From SHZI01 sp032122615 (GTDB taxonomy: Bacteria > Pseudomonadota > Gammaproteobacteria > Steroidobacterales > GCA-2729495): a DNA stretch of 17,345 bases. This document shows positions 17,256 to 17,345 of this stretch, piece after piece (position 1 is the first letter of the stretch; each line of letters opens with the position of its first letter). The DNA is taken from the NCBI GenBank assembly GCA_032122615.1, contig JAQBGF010000181.1:1-17345 (forward strand). The letters are read 5' to 3'. A program made the translations under genes and the position numbers. The notes under the pieces are model-generated. The model saw only the letters and a list, made by a program, of their open reading frames with translations. It was not told where the DNA came from and made no database searches.

Positions 17256-17345
17256 CACTAGCGTCGGCAATCTCGCCACAGAGCATCCGCTCGCAACACG
17301 TGTCTTCGCACGCCACCGTTCCCGCGGCCCATCTGCTCGTGGTGG
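17242..17345 (+). CDS. 5' fragment of a probable DUF542 (ScdA/YtfE N-terminal-like) protein
   Basis: An ATG at 17242 with AAAAGGAGAA upstream opens a frame that runs off the window (34 codons). It overlaps the TetR stop by 14 bases, so it is co-transcribed. The start MLRSDTSVGNLATEHPLATRVFARH resembles the N-terminal DUF542 domain of di-iron iron-sulfur cluster repair proteins, where 'VGELVAEHPxxARVFERHGIDYCCGG' is typical. The following residues read RSRGPSARGG, so the expected CC pair is missing in this frame. Either it is a divergent variant or the last bases contain an indel. Too short for a firm call. Confidence 0.42.
   Translation, partial: MLRSDTSVGNLATEHPLATRVFARHRSRGPSARG

Overview
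The window is GC-rich, densely packed bacterial chromosome, most likely from a gammaproteobacterium. The pointers are a LiuR-type MerR regulator heading an isovalerate/leucine cluster, a CbpA-CbpM pair, an MltF transglycosylase, a tRNA-Ser(CGA) with encoded CCA, and a REP-like inverted repeat of the 'GTAGGAGCGG...' kind known from Pseudomonas and Xanthomonadaceae relatives. This placement is an inference; there is no marker gene here. No CRISPR array or insertion sequence was seen.

Layout. (1) 2-2266 (+): the 3' part of a secreted-type tandem-domain amidohydrolase, whose beginning lies outside the window. (2) 2280-6018 (-): a three-gene operon for a molybdenum hydroxylase (xanthine oxidase family), ordered FAD subunit, 2Fe-2S subunit, Mo subunit. 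Its FAD subunit carries the four-cysteine insertion that holds an extra [4Fe-4S] cluster in 4-hydroxybenzoyl-CoA reductase. (3) 6093-7845 (+): cbpA-cbpM-tadA, joined by 4-base overlaps. (4) 7861-14357 (+): the LiuR regulon core, with a promoter and an 18-bp perfect palindrome followed by liuR-liuA-maoC-citE-liuB-liuD, nearly all translationally coupled. (5) 14354-14436: a REP-like inverted repeat that supplies the end of liuD and of the convergent mltF (14378-15847, -). (6) 16059-16394: a small unrecognised protein; 16447-16536: tRNA-Ser; 16620-17255: a TetR regulator with an operator-like palindrome; from 17242 to the window edge, the start of a probable DUF542 (ScdA/YtfE-like N-terminus) gene.

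How the genes work together. The best-supported system is the liu cluster. Isovaleryl-CoA is oxidised by LiuA to 3-methylcrotonyl-CoA and carboxylated by LiuB/LiuD to 3-methylglutaconyl-CoA. Where the textbook cluster has liuC (crotonase-type hydratase) and liuE (HMG-CoA lyase), this one has a MaoC-fold hydratase and a CitE-like lyase. The same five enzyme families sit together in Mycobacterium tuberculosis (Rv2498c-Rv2502c), where the CitE-like lyase is reported to act in both leucine and itaconate breakdown. I therefore predict a variant leucine (and possibly itaconate) route here under LiuR control. The second item of note is the reductase-like molybdenum enzyme with an unusual Mo subunit and no aromatic-pathway neighbours.
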